Below are positions 11,837 through 24,187 of a stretch of DNA of 64,000 nucleotides, in pieces. The DNA is from Saussurea involucrata (lineage: Eukaryota; Streptophyta; Magnoliopsida; Asterales; Asteraceae). The notes beneath the pieces were generated by a model. The model saw only the letters and a program-made list of their open reading frames with translations. It was not told the origin of the DNA and did no database searches. The DNA is taken from contig CM066327.1 of NCBI GenBank assembly GCA_033807775.1, positions 77,196,795 through 77,260,794 of the forward strand, read 5' to 3'. Made by a program: the position numbers and the translations under genes. How positions within the stretch are numbered: the stretch's first letter is position 1; every line of letters starts with the position of its first letter.

Positions 11837-13511
11837 TGTAATAACCAGGTATTTTATCTAAGTTAAATTTGGAAATTTATAAGTCTTTATATTAGTATTT
11901 TATGGAATTAGGAGATAAGGGATAAGTTTTAATTTTATAATAAAGGTTTAGGGTTATGTTTTGCCAACTAGGGTAAGTTTGAGGTGTTATTGGTCTTTTT
12001 GCCCAAACCCTTCCTCCACCGCCACATTTCTGTTGAGACACCAGGAGGTGTCAATCTTAGGCTTAATTAGAAAAAAAATCAAATAAATATCTAAAACCTA
12101 TGTGTGTGTGTGTTTATCGATTGAGGGAAAAGAGAAAGAGAAAGAGAGAAAGACATAGAAAGATCAAGAAGAAGAAGTGTTTTCTATAATACTACAGTTG
12201 GGTTTAGGATTCAGATCCAGGAGACAAAGGTAATAATTCTTGCAAACCTTTCCTTTTACTAGGAGTTTTAGAAGTGGGTTTTGGTGATTTTAGGAAGATA
12301 TGTTAATTTTGGGCTTGGGATAGTGTTCTAAAGGTAATATAAAACATATCTGCAAAGTTACATAAACCTGCATAGAGTAAAACTGTAAAAATCTGGGTTT
12401 TAGGATGAATCAGTGAACTGCGACATTCATCGAAGTCGCAATAGAGGACTGCGACATTCATCGAAGTCGCAATGGTCGATTGCGATTTGGGTTTGGAATC
12501 GCAGTAGTTGATTGCGATTTGGGTTTGGAATCGCAGTAGTTGATTGCGATTTGGGTTTGGAATCGCAGTAGTTGATTGCGATTTGGGTTTGGAATCGCAG
12601 TAGTTGATTGCGACTTAGGATGGAGTCGCAATAGTGTGTTGCGATTTCGGGGTGAAGTCGCAGTAAGAGGTTGCGACTTGGTACTGTTCATTGCGATTTT
12701 TATTATATTTTAATGGGTTGCGACTTTATTCGAGGATTTCCTAAGTTCGGTTTTAAGAAGAAATACCTGTTATTTTGTGCGATTTCAGATTCTGTAAAGG
12801 GTGATCATACGTGATATTAACTTGGGAAGGCTTTTGCTGATAAACTAATCAGGTGAGTTCTACTTTAAAAAGTATATTTTACTGGAATACCTTTTTGTGA
12901 TTAACAAATGTTTGATAATGTGTATGAATATGTCATACGTGAGTAATTATAATATATTGAGATATTATAATTACGTGAGTATTATATGAAAATATAATAC
13001 GTGGCCGGGCTTTGGACCGGTGTGTTAAATTGGCTCGCAACCAATTGTTATTGGCCATTGGTGGAGGGATAAGGTGGAATGGGACAGGTATGTTGTGTAA
13101 ATTTTAGTTGGTATTAATTTACGTATGAAGTATATGTATGTATATGAAGGTGTGTATTTATATAAATGAATTTTAATGATTTTCAAATATCAGGGATTTA
13201 CTCACTAGACCCTTAGGTCTAACCCTCATTTCTGTTTTCAAAATTTTGTATTCCAGGTGATGGTTCCAGTAAGAACAAGTAGATTGAGTACTTGTTGGCT
13301 AGCTTTTGTGAAGATTATCATTATGAAGTTAGGGATGCGTTTTGTGATTGTAAAATAGATGATCAGTTGTTTTGTAATTTTAATTGAAAAGTTTGTACTG
13401 AATTTTATATTAGTCTGACTTTGGGGATCAAATGTGTAATGTGAATTATTTTGTTGAAACCATGTTATGAATTATATGTTATATGTATGTTTTGTTTTGC
13501 AGGACGTTACA
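11837..13511 (+). repeat. LTR 3 of element A (1675 bp)
   Basis: Same structure and ends as LTR 2, including the four perfect 32-bp units. By eye it differs from LTR 2 by a few substitutions in the last 550 bases and the 26-bp indel. After its terminal TTACA the sequence is no longer a primer site but element D coding sequence, so this is the array's right boundary. Confidence 0.93.
12416..12725 (+). repeat. TGCGA/TCGCA minisatellite inside LTR 3
   Basis: Copy of the array in LTR 2: four perfect 32-bp units at 12478-12605 with degenerate units either side. No unit has been gained or lost between the two LTRs. Confidence 0.9.
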
Positions 13512-14643
13512 TGATGGGATATCATTACCAAAAAGAGGTTCCCTGGTTTCGTGCATACCAGAGGCATGAAGAGTTGCCTCTGGTGGATTAGACTGGTTGG
13601 GGTTCGAGGTGTGCACCTCTTGTTCAATATCCATATGGTCTAGATCACCATGGATAGATGACTGTTTTCACTGGGAGTTGGTCTAGGGAAACGCACATGT
13701 GTGTTCACTCGAACATCTTTTTCTACACTCACATTTCCCTCGGCTCCTAGGTTTTCAGAAGACTTTGAGCTATCACTCTCAGATTCTTCTTCCTCACTAC
13801 TGCCAGAGGAGGACGAACTATCTGTTCCATCCTCTGCAGTTTCCCCTACTTCCTCTGCGACAGCCTTCAGAGGGGATGCTCTGTCATTTACTCCCTCCTC
13901 CATAGCATTTCCAGAGGCATATCCCTCTGTGGGTACTCATACCTCTGGTCTTACCTCTTCATCTTCTTATACCAAACTAGTGGACTCTAAAGAAGGCTCA
14001 GGACCTATGTATGCTGGGGATCCCACCTTAGGTTCTTGAGGTTGGGCAACATGTCTATAGTTTTGGATAGAAATATGTTGGGGTGAATAAGAGAAAGCAT
14101 GGTTTGAGGAATTCTCCTGGTATTCGGGTACGTACCTGAGATTGTAGGTTTGAACTTTGACATCACCCATCCAGGAGTTGGATTTCCCTGTTGAGCCAAT
14201 TGAAGGGTCTGAAATGCTTCCCTTATCACGAGGATTATGAGCCTAGGAAATCTGATGTGCTTCAGATTTCTGTGTTGCCCCACAACTCCTCCTTTTGCCA
14301 GAGTAGTCGTCTTCACATTTACTGCGTTGAGTAGTTCTGCATAGATAATGGAGGCATAATCGAAATGCCTTTTGAAATAGAGGCCATACATGATCTGCAG
14401 GATTTCAGTGCTGGCTTGGTCTTGGCTTCCAGTCTTGCAGGTCAGTGTTTGGTTGAGTGTGGAGAACATGAAGTTCCACACTGGTGGCAGATGACCTCTT
14501 TTGAAGTCTCCGATTTTGGTTAAATCTGCATTGTAGCCCAAGAATTTGATGAATGAGAGGAAGAACAGGGGCTTTTGGGGGTTTTTCATATGCAGGAACT
14601 CCTAACTGCTTAGGAGTTTGCATTCTAAACACTCGCTGAATAG
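13512..14643 (-). pseudogene. ORF3 of element D, middle/C-terminal part
   Basis: Continuation of the D ORF3 that starts at 41043. Segments in shifted frames (14704-14405, 14589-14005, 13905-13640) together show the conserved helical domain (FMFSTLNQTLTCKTGSQDQA resembles the E segment beginning YTLFSAVNR), then a Pro/Ser-rich linker, then a very acidic Ser/Glu tract (13640-13830). That is the layout of ORF3 in B, C and E. At least one frameshift lies near 14590. No membrane segment or signal peptide is visible. A 9-bp stem hairpin built on CCAGAGGCA is at 13558-13583. Function unknown. Confidence 0.72.
14639..14643 (+). repeat. Target site duplication AATAG of element B (left)
   Basis: AATAG directly precedes the left end of B; the matching copy is at 40714-40718 directly after B's right end. 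Confidence 0.93.
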
Positions 14644-15610
14644 TGTTGGTCCCGAAAGGGTTATATAAGTTTGTAAAGGGGGGGGGGGGGGTGAATACAA
14701 ACACATGATTTTTACTTTTCTAAATTGTTTATTGATATGTATCAAACAATTTACAACTTGTTGCGGAACAAGATTAAGGAATAAACCTAATCTAAACAAG
14801 TTATGAGAATCACTAAGATTTATTGCACTAGAATTAAGATAGAGAGAAGATAAGAATACTAAGGATAATATTCTAACACGCAAAATAGAGAGGATAAGGA
14901 GATGGTCAAGCGCTACATTTCTGAAGTAGGGTTTCCTTTATATACTACATGCATTTAATGCACAACAGTACAACTTTACACGTGGCAGCTGCTGATAAGT
15001 TGCATGGTTTGACCTTGGTAGACAACCTAGTAGCCGCATGATGAACATTGTAGAATCAGAGTTGGTTGTATGATTTTGGGCAAAAGGGATGTCCATTCTG
15101 ACATTATCGTACGGAGGCGTGCAAGGGGATAAGACAAAAGTAACTTGTAGAGGAAGACTTCATGATCAGTGTTCGTTGAATAGTTCTTTATCAGCGAGTG
15201 ATAAAGTTCAACGTTCGATGAAGTCTTCTACTTGAAACTTCACGTTGAGTGGACAGGTCTTGGCTTCGCTGATATCCGCATCAGTTCATTAGTAGACTTG
15301 TCGCTGGTTCTTTGGCTTGATCTTCGACTTCAGCGTAGAACATAGTTGACGTGAAACTTGTATTCAGGGATCATAAGTAAACAAATAAAACTACCAGCGA
15401 TCATCAGTAAGACTGAACAGACTCAGGGCTTGCGGATGAACATTGTTCGCTGAATGTGTAATTTAAAGAAAATGAGTTTCCTATCAGCGGTACTGTAGCG
15501 ACATAGTACTTATCAGCGATAGTGAAACTCTAATACATATTGTCTACATACAATTTCCCTAAGTGTTTCTCATAGAGTAATTATCAAATCACTGAGGGTT
15601 TGGATCAACA
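14644..15610 (-). repeat. 3' LTR of element B (967 bp)
   Basis: Ends TGTTGATCC and GGGACCAACA on the minus strand. It includes a 14-base G run at about 14678-14691 and a TATA-like motif near 14939. The polypurine tract AGGGGGAGAT abuts it at 15611-15621 (plus strand ATCTCCCCCT). Its CGCTGA words are more decayed than in the 5' LTR: the palindrome intact at 40309-40324 is mutated here. Confidence 0.93.
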
Positions 15611-15888
15611 ATCTCCCCCTATTTGATTGTGACATAGCAATAAAAGAAAATTGCTAAATAGGAAAACATAAGGATAAAAAGGACTCATAAAATATTTGTC
15701 ACATTTACTGTTTTTGGGGATCTTTTAAGTACTGATGGAGTAAAGTACATTCGCTGAATTTTTTCTTTAAACTTCGTATAAGTTAAAGAGGGAAGTTGAA
15801 AAATTAGAAGTACAACAAATAATAATTACAAGTACAAAAGATACAAGCTGATAAAGGATAGAAGAATTACAAAAGGAAATCCTATCAG
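15611..15888 (-). other. 3' untranslated region and polypurine tract of element B
   Basis: No ORF is supported between the ORF3 stop (15889-15891) and the LTR. It matches 37944-38211 of element C. The polypurine tract lies against the LTR at its left end. Confidence 0.7.
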
Positions 15889-17121
15889 CTAATCAGGTTC
15901 TTTCTTGACGAGTTCATCAAGAGTGTCAGTCTCTGGAATCATCCAGTCAGGGACTGTGACTCCCTGTTCCCTTCTTTTCTTTGCCTCGCGGTAGATGTGG
16001 GGTTTCAGGAGTTGTCCAAAGAGACTGCGTTTGTATTCGCACCAGTAGAGTAAATATCTGAGTTGTTCGATTGGAGTTTTGTATAACTTAGAGATACGTT
16101 GAAAGCATTCACGACCATTGAAGTCATAGAAGAAAATGCCATAAGGATTGCTGATTACTCTGCCAGGGAAGAAAGTTTCAGTAGGAGGTAGGGATACGTC
16201 GAGTCCGGAGAGGTCAGGGGCATGGCCAAGAACTGCTTCACGAGAGAATTCAATCCCTGTCTCGTTTCTTATTGTCGGGCCTAGAGAGGAAGGGGTCTTC
16301 TTCTTTGTAGCAGCTCGCTTCTTCTGAATTGGTGGTGGAGGTGGAATATCAACCGCTAAGGAAACTAAGTCGATCTGCCTATTAATGGCTTGTTCAACAT
16401 AGGTTTTGAAAGTTGAGCGGGATCTTTAAACTGCTATTCTCATCTCCAACCATTTAGCGAGACCAAATTTGTCCAGAGCTGACATGTAGCAAGTTATGTT
16501 GTAGCCATTTTCTCTGACTACTTGGACATGAACGATTGGTACCTTTATGTTATTTTTCAGAGCATATCTCCCTCTGACGTTTACAGCTTTTATCCTTGAA
16601 GGATGTTGTCTGTAGTGTCACATCTTCTTACACCATTCGAGTGTGGTGCCGCTGACTTTGGTCTTTTCTTGGTGGATCTTCTGTGCGTCCTTTATCAGTT
16701 TCTTTTCGACAGCCATAGGAAATTTCTTCAAGGCTGTATCTTCAACGTAACGTTGAGCAAGATCTAAGGCATATTCTTTGTCTTTTTCTTCAGCCTTCTT
16801 TCGTTCAACGAAGAGTTTTTCAGCTTTGAGGGATTCAACGACTTCATCTTTTGATAAAATGTTGAGATGAACAGGAACGAATCGCTAATCCTCTAGATGT
16901 TGAATCATAGATGTTCTTCTTTTCATTTCTTCTTCACTTGGTGTTTGAGGAACCAAGGAAGGTCTTCTATCGTGTGTGAGCAGCTCTTCTTCTTCTTCTT
17001 CAAAAATGTCATCAGGCCCATCGAGATTCAGGACCGGAATTATTTCTTCAGCGCTTGGGGCTGGATTTATTGTTGATGTAGCTGGACGAACTTCAGCTGG
17101 ATCCTCAAGCAGGGGAGAGGA

Positions 17122-17277
17122 CTAGCTGAAACATAACGATCGTTTAAGTAAGATCATTTGGGAGAAAAGATAGAGAAAGAATGAGGTTTAAGTGTATAGA
17201 GGTTTTATGGAGAGGAGAATTGAGGTTGAGAAGGGATAGAGGAGGGATGCAATGTAAGGGAAGAAAATATATTGTAC
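17122..17277 (-). other. Predicted intron 2 in ORF3 of element B
   Basis: On the minus strand TTTGTCAG|GTAC opens and TTTCAGCTAG|TCC closes a 156-bp segment with stops. Coding similarity to C resumes in phase 0 on both sides. C has the same junctions (36554-36698) around a largely different interior. Confidence 0.75.
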
Positions 17278-18350
17278 CTGACAAACTGGCTTTCGAAGCA
17301 AGATGGTCAGATTGCCTTCTGCAGCGAGGCCTTTATTTTTACCTTTGTATGCTTCAGTCGCTGCAGACTTTTTGGTGTTCCCCTCCCCTGATGATTCTGT
17401 AATAATTATCCCTTTGAGAGCAGGGGTCCTTTTGATAGGCTGGAAGGAGAAGTCAACACCATCATCATCATCGTCATCATTATCATCATCTTTTGGTGAT
17501 GCTGATGGTTCGTCGTCATGAAGATCGAGATCTTCTTCGTCTTATTCTTCTTCTTCAGCTTCTTCATCAGAAGGAACAAGAACTTCAGCATCTTCCAGTT
17601 CTTCATCGAGTTGCTCCCCCTCAAAATCAGAGGGAGGTTTCTCGGTTCCCTCAGGGTTTTCAACTCCTTGAGTTTTTTCAGCAGAAGATTCTTTTTCACC
17701 ACTTTTCTCTCCCTCAACATTATGGGGAAGATCTTCTTGATTCTTCTCCCCCTCTTCCACATGATGGATGGGGGAGGATACAGCAGTAGCAGTAGCATCA
17801 GCATGCTTTGGGTCACTGTCTTCTAGGCCAGTGATCCCAACGCAAGTTTCAACCTTTGCTAATCTGTCTTCCAGGCCATAAATAGCAGAGTTGATATTTT
17901 CTAGATTTTCCCGATCGGACTGAATAAAGTGCGATGGAGGACAAGTTGGAGCGTTCAGGCGATCGAGGATTTGCTGCAGGAGATTTGTTGCAGTGCTCAC
18001 ATCCGTCTTTAAAGTAGACACCTCTCCCTGAAGATCTCCAACCACTGTCTTCAATGATGTGACTTCATTGGACAGGGTGGTGAAGTTGGTGTAGTGGGTG
18101 TTGTTGGTAGAGTTCATGGCGTTGACGGAGGTGGAGTTGTCAGCGAGAGTCTGAGCAACTTGAGAGAGAGTACCTTCCAGCTTGTTCAAATCAGCGCTGG
18201 AAGCTTTGTCCTTCACCTCGGTGGTGAGTGTCTTCAGAGCCTCTCCAACTTTTGTAACCACTGAAGAGTTTGATGAGAGCGTTGTGGTGAGGGATTCCAC
18301 CTTTGTAGACAAATCCTTGAGCATGTTGTTGATGTCGCCCAAATTAGGAC

Positions 18351-18434
18351 CTGTAGAAGATAAAAACTTATGAACAAAGGAAAGCTCAGAAGTTGGGGAT
18401 TTTGAGAGAGGAGTGTTTAGGGTGTTATGTATAC
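18351..18434 (-). other. Predicted intron 1 in ORF3 of element B
   Basis: Donor CCGCAG|GTATAC and acceptor TATCTTCTACAG|GTCC flank 84 bp with a stop codon inside (18417-18419). The exons join in phase 1, as in C at 35330-35410. The T-rich 3' end is typical of plant introns. Confidence 0.75.
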
Positions 18435-19939
18435 CTGCGGGTTGGTTGACGAAGTCATCGAAGTTTCGATAACCTGAGAATTGTTCGTAGTCGTCTTCCA
18501 GAGATGCACGCTTAGAGGTGCCCGCAGTCCTTTACTCAAATCCATCATCCGTTGTAGATATTCAGCAGATGTGTCACTCAGGTGAATGACGGTCGTTGTT
18601 GAGAATGGTGGAGTGACCAAAGAAGTAGTAGGAGGAATGATGGTTGAGAAGAGGGATTGGGTAGTAGGTTCAGCGTTGGATCCTCTAAGAATTACTTCCG
18701 CAGTACTTGGAGGTACTGAGGGAGGGAGGTTCTGTTCCAAGACAACCTCAACGTTTAGAGATGCTGAAGCGGGTATAGAAGGGGTGGATTCAGCAGCTGT
18801 GGCAGAGCGTACCACGGAACTTTCTAGCGTCTTCTTTGTAGAGATAGACATGGAGTCTTCAGCCTGGGTAGGCTTAGAGGGTTGCTCCTTGGAAGACTTC
18901 TTGGGCTTAGGAGTGCCAAGTGGGGTGTCAGAAGGTTTCCTTTTTTGAGAAGGGGTGGAGGTTGCAGCCTGGGTATCAGCGGTTGGGAATACCGCTGTCG
19001 TAGTGGTAGACGCAGAAGTAGAAGAAGAGTTAGGTCTGAGAAGAGGTAAGAGTTTAGAGAGACGTACCTCGTTTGGCAGGGGCTTGAAGTCGAGAACCTT
19101 AGGGCCAACCTGTGATAACTTCAGGTCGCCTACCTTCGGGTATTCGTCCTTGAGTCCTTGTTGGAAGAGAGTGCTGAGAAAACGGGGATATGGAACAGTC
19201 GTTGGTCTTTTCAGTTCGTCGACTCTTAACATCATATCGTCGAAAATGATTTTTGCCCAATCGATGTGAAGGCCTTTCAGCAGTGAATACCCCATAGCCT
19301 GTTGGGGTTTGGAGGCTTGGTCAGTTGAACCAACCTTAGCTGTCATGTAGCTTATCAGATGAGCGAAGATGAAGTTCATCTTGCTCGGCATTTTGGATTT
19401 TTTGATGGAGGTCAGCTTCTTCTCAGGGAGTGTGTCTCTCCCTGTCTCCCATACATACTTCATTGCACAAAGAATGCAATGAGGGCTTCTCTATCAGCTG
19501 GGTTCTTGGGGTCAGGTAGAGGAACAAAACGTTTTTCCTTTGTACTACCAGGAAGTTTGAGGGCATACCTGATAGAACCGGGGGTAATCTTGGAACTACC
19601 ATGTTTGGTGTCGAAGAGGATGACATCGATTTTCTTTTTGGGGTCTTTGGTGGAGGTGATCTTAGCTCTTCTGGTAGTATACCAGAAATGAGCGAGAAGA
19701 TTCTTGTGAGCAGGGGGTCTGATGGTCAGAACTATCGATAGAGGACAGGTATGGAGGAATTTTACAGCGTCTTTCAGGTGAGTGATATGCTTCTTCGGAG
19801 GAAAGTTGAAGAGAGAATAAGGATTGTTTCCCTGAACAGTCACTTGGTCTATTTCGAAGTTGACATGTGGGGCTTTGACGAGTTTAGTCTTTTCAGATGA
19901 TGTAGTAGGAGACTGAGCAGATGCTTCAGTGGTTGCCAT

Positions 19940-20904
19940 TTATGTTTACAAAGTATAAACATGAAGAATATGAAGAGAAGTTCTTAAAATGGATCAAATT
20001 TCCAAAATAAGGGTTTTACACTTTCCATTTAGAAAAAGAAATGGAGATTAGGGTTTTTCTATTTTTGAACAAAAATCCAAAACATAGTGAATGTTCTTGT
20101 TTTTCAGTTTCCTTTTAAAGAAGGGATTTTGGAAAAACATATGAGAAAGCAAGTTTAAGATTTTTATTTTAAACTCGAAGAACAATCTGAGAAACAAATT
20201 GTATTCATAAAACCATGAAGAAAATGATTTCATTTGGAAAAAGTCTTTTGTTTGATCTTTTAGAAACAATAATAAGATCAAAAACAAGTTTATTAGTTGC
20301 AAAATAAAAGAAATATTAACCTGTAGTGTTTGAAGAAGATGAAGATGAACAGGTTCTTAGAGAAAATATTTCAAATGCAACAGTTGATTCTTGCTCGTGA
20401 GAGATGATGTTCGCGTAAAAGGTAAAAATATAAACTCAAAGGGTTTATATAGTGAGAGTAGAGAGAGAGAAACAATGAGCGGGAAAGTTTTTCATGATGA
20501 CACGGACACGTCCCTTGAATTTGATTGGACAAGAAAACGAAACGGGCGAACGTGTCAAAGAAAAGTCGTGCCATGGTCTATCCGTTGTGATGACGTCACA
20601 AACGTCCTTTCACATTTTAGGATGTCTCTGTGGGTTTTTTTAGAAAAACTCAGGGACATTTTGATAACATGAAGCACTGATTAGAAATATCAGTGTTAGA
20701 TTTTAGAATTTCAAAGTATCACTGAAAGGAAGAGATATTCAGCGATGCAATGTGTTTTGAAATCTTGCATTCTTAGGCGAACGTTAGTGAGTAGGAGAGA
20801 ACATACCTTGATATCAGCGAATCAATTTTGTTCAGAGAGTAGGTGATTAATAGGGTTATACAAATTCATTTTTATCACTGATCAAATGTGAACCGCTGAA
20901 GATT
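19940..20904 (-). promoter_or_regulatory. Internal promoter and long leader for ORF3 of element B
   Basis: The gap between the RNase H stop and ORF3 is about 965 bases without a supported gene. On the minus strand it holds, in order, the bZIP palindrome TGACGTCA (20591-20598), a CCAATCAAAT box (about 20518-20527), GACACGTC (about 20505-20512) and a TATA box CTATATAAA (20444-20452). Element C keeps the same set in the same order and nearly the same spacing, with a perfect CACGTG. A leader of about 470 bases follows, perhaps with a 5' intron opening at ACAG|GTTAAT near 20320. This suggests ORF3 is transcribed from its own promoter. Confidence 0.55.
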
Positions 20905-23900
20905 TTACTCTTCTAAGTTCAGCATTCCAAGCTCGCTGATGAGAAAGTTGAATCTCGTCTCATCAAGAGGTTTGGTGAACAGATCAGCTAACTGAAAGTC
21001 AGTTGGGATAAAATGAAGTTCTATATCACCATTCATCACATGATCTCTGATAAAATGATACCTGATTTCGATGTGTTTGGTCTTTGAGTGTAGCACTGGA
21101 TTATTGGCTATAGCGATGGCACTAATGCGGTCACAATAGATTGGAATTTTGGAGAGCTGAAGGTCATAGTTCAGTAGTTGATTTCTCATCCACAAGACCT
21201 GAGAACAACAGCTTCCAGCGGCTACATACTCAGCTTCAGCGGTTGAGGTGGACACTGAGATTTGCTTTTTGCTTGTCCAACTCACCAGCTTTCCACCCAG
21301 GAGCTGACAGCCTCCTGTGGTGCTTTTCCTATCCAATTTGCAACCTGCAAAATCACTATCTGAATAGGCGATTAGATCAAATCCAGAGTCTTTGGGATAC
21401 CAGAGACCTAGGTTAGGAGTACCCTTAAGATATCGAAAGATACGCTTTACAGCGATCAAATGAGATTCCTTAGGTTCAGCTTGATATCGTGCACACAAAC
21501 AAGTTGGATACATAATATCAGGAAGGCTAGCTGTAAGATACCAAAGAGAGCCGATCATCCCATAGTACGCTATGACATTAACAGGTTTTACTGAAGGATC
21601 CTTGTTTAGTGTTAGCGGTGGTGCCATAGGGGTTTTCATAGCTGAGCTCTGAGTTAAATCAAACTTTTTCAACATATCTTTAACATACTTTCCCTGGTGA
21701 ATGAAAGTTCCTTTTTCATTCTGTTTTATTTGAAGGCCAATGAAATATGTTAGCTCACCCATCATACTCATTTTATATTCAGCTTTCATTCTATCAGCGA
21801 AACGAGTACATAAGCCAAGGTTAGTAGAACCAAATATAATATCATCGACATATATTTGAACAAGAATAATATGACCTTTTACTTTCCTGAAAAAATAGAG
21901 TTTTATCGATTTGACCACGCTCAAATTTTTCAATATGGAGATAAGTAGAGAGGGTGTCATACCATGCACGAGGAGCTTGCTTTAAGCCATAAAGTGCCTT
22001 ATCCAGTTTATAAACATAACCTGGATGCTTAGGATCTGAGAATTCTGGAGGTTGTTCCACATAGACTTCTTCATTCAGCCTTCCATTGAGGAATGTTGAT
22101 TTGACATCCATTTGATAAACCTTGAAGTCTTTGTGTACAGCGTAAGCTAAGAATAGACGAATGGCTTCTAGTCTTGCCACGGGGGCAAATGTTTCATCGT
22201 AATCTATACCTTCCTCTTGTCTGTATCCCTGAGCAACGAGACGAGCCTTGTTGCGGGTTACAGCTCCATGTTCATCCAACTTGTTTCGATAGACCCATTT
22301 AGTGCCTATCACTGACTTGTCAGATGGTCTGGGAACGAGCTTCCAAACTTTGTTTCTTTCGAATTCTGTCAGCTCTTCTTGCATAGCGCTGACCCAGTTT
22401 GGATCTCTGATGGCATCATCTGTTTTCTTTGGTTCAATCAGAGAAATAAAGTTAACAAATAAACAAATGTTACCTGCACTTCGTCGAGTCTGAACACCAG
22501 CGTTTTGGATCACCAAGAATTTGATCAATAGGGTGATTAATAGTCCATCGCTGAGCCAGAGCATAAATCGCTGACTCAATCTGAACTTCTGGAGGAGCTG
22601 AAGATGAGGCTTTAGCAACTTCTGGTATATCAGCCAAGAGAGGAAGAGGTTCAGACGTCATTTCATTCACTGATTGCTGAGAAGTAGATGGTATATCTGA
22701 GATAGAAGGTTCAGAAGCAGGCATAGTGTTAAGAGGAACAGCTTAGACCCATGAGGATTCAGCTTCACTTGTCTACATGCTTGGGATGATAGTAGGATCA
22801 TCATCTTCAGCGGTATGAGTATGAGATGGAGGGATAGGAACATCTTCTGAATCACCAAGATGAGAAAACATCCATTTATTCAGTTCTTCAGTATCAGCAG
22901 AAGGTCTAGAGTTTGCTGAACGGGATTCGTCAAAATTGACGTGGATGGTTTCTTCTACAGTTTGTCTTCTTCGATTGAAGACTCTGAAGGCTTTGGAGAT
23001 AGAATAATATCCAAGAAAAATCCATCATCGGCCTTAGGATCAAACTATCCAAGGGCATCTCTGTTGTTTAGTATGAAACACTGACATCCAAAGATGTGAA
23101 GAAAGCTAATTGAAGGCTTTCTCCCATGAAAAAGTTCATAGGTTGTCTTCTTGAATCTTTTGACAATCAGCGACCTATTTTGAGTAAAACAAGCAGTGTT
23201 GACAGCTTATGCCCAAAACTGAGTAGGTAGATGAGAATCGCTGAGCATTGATCGTGTAGCTTCGATGATAGTTTGATTTCTTCTTTCAGCGACTCCATTT
23301 TGTTGCGGTGTTCTCACTGAGGAAAGGTTGTGAAAAATACCCTTGTTTTCAAAGAAGGAATCAAGGGAACTGTTTTTTAATTTAGTCCCATGATCACTCC
23401 TTATTGAGCGAACGATCATGTTGTTCAAGACTTCCATTTTCCTGACAAAAGTAATGAGTTCTTCAGGGGTGTCACTCTTAGAACGGAGAAACATAACCCA
23501 GGTATAGCGATAGAATTTATCAACTATGACTAATTTATATTTCTTTCCAGCGATGGATTATTTGTTTACAGGGCCAAACAAATCCATATGGAAAAGTTGT
23601 AGAGGAGATGACATTGAGGAAACTTGTTTAGATTTAAAGCTTGCCTTGGTTTGTTTCCCTTTCTCACATGCTGAACATAGAGACTCCTTAGCGTATGAGT
23701 GTTGAGGTAGACCAGTAACCAACTCTTGAGAGGAAAGAGTATCCAGTGTCTTGAAGTTGAGATGAGAGAGCCTCTTATGCCAAAGCCAGTTGACATCAGA
23801 TGAGGCTTTTGAGAAGAAACAGGAGTTTTCAGCGGTTGTAGAGTCCATGATTATAACATAAACATTTTCCATGTGGTATCCGCTGAGAGCTATCTTCTCC

Positions 23901-24187
23901 TTTTTTCCATTGACAAAGCAGGATTCCTTAGTGAAAATCACTTTGTTATCCTTGTCACATAGCTGATTGATGATCAGAAGATTGTGCTTCAGTCCTTCAA
24001 CATATACGACTCTTCTGAAGGTTGTTGTACCATTAGAGAGTACACCAAACCCTTGGGTATAGCATTTTCCCTTTCCACCGAAGGTCACTGAGGGACCTTT
24101 CTCTTCCTTGTATTCAGTGAGCAGGTTTTTCTTTCCAGTCATGTGTCTATAGCATCCACTATCGAGATACCAAATACCCTTATTAAC
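20905..24187 (-). pseudogene. pol: pol of element B: PR-IN-RT-RNaseH, broken
   Basis: Copia order. Protease at 24187-24050 with WYLDSGCYRHMTG (DSG intact). Integrase finger (LPQHSYAKESLCSACEKGK) and core follow, with HMDLFGPV, RSDHGTKLKN and PQQNGVAERR; a stop near 23560 splits the core. RT (22480-21650) has the DETFAPVARLEAIR, QMDVKSTFLNG and YGLKQAPRAWYD motifs; a frameshift near 21900 separates these from the catalytic YVDDIIFGS. RNase H (about 21400-20905) shows SDSDFAGCKLDRKST, STAEAEYVAA and IRDHVMNGDIELHFI and ends at a natural stop. Confidence 0.9.

Larger units (their letters stand above)
1..13511 (+). mobile_element. Element A: tandem pair of Tekay-type Ty3/gypsy retrotransposons sharing one LTR
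   Basis: Three near-identical LTR copies (1-547, 5263-6963, 11837-13511) alternate with two internal regions (548-5262 and 6964-11836). The left end lies outside the window. Both internal regions encode Gag with CCHC knuckles, then protease, reverse transcriptase, RNase H, integrase and a chromodomain-like tail, the order of Ty3/gypsy. The C-terminal motif (RNKEIRQVKVQWKHHRGQ) and the Met-tRNA primer site fit the Tekay/Del chromoviruses. The LTRs differ by roughly 1% by eye, so the array is young. The right end abuts element D's ORF3 at 13512, so the array probably inserted in D; the matching left target duplication is not in view. Confidence 0.9.
15889..19939 (-). pseudogene. ORF3 of element B: three exons, two introns, broken by stops and frameshifts
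   Basis: Start ATG at 19939-19937. Comparison with C gives exon 1 (19939-18435), intron 1 (18434-18351, 84 bp), exon 2 (18350-17278), intron 2 (17277-17122, 156 bp) and exon 3 (17121-15889). Exon 1 encodes a conserved globular domain (FPPKKHITHLKDAVKFL, MPSKMNFIFAHLISYMTAK) and a Pro/Ser/Thr-rich linker. Exon 2 encodes a long Thr/Ser-rich coiled coil (about 18340-17940) and an acidic tract. Exon 3 encodes a Lys/Arg/Glu-rich C-terminal domain. Lesions include frameshifts near 19465 and 18500, a TAA at 17542-17544 and a TAG near 16890. No signal peptide or membrane helix is visible, so 'envelope-like' describes position only. Role unknown. Confidence 0.75.

Noticed and set aside
17406..17826. 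Overlapping ORFs on both strands near the acidic tract of B ORF3
   Set aside because: Low-complexity GAA/GAT repeats open several frames; only the minus-strand ORF3 frame is supported by comparison with C and E.
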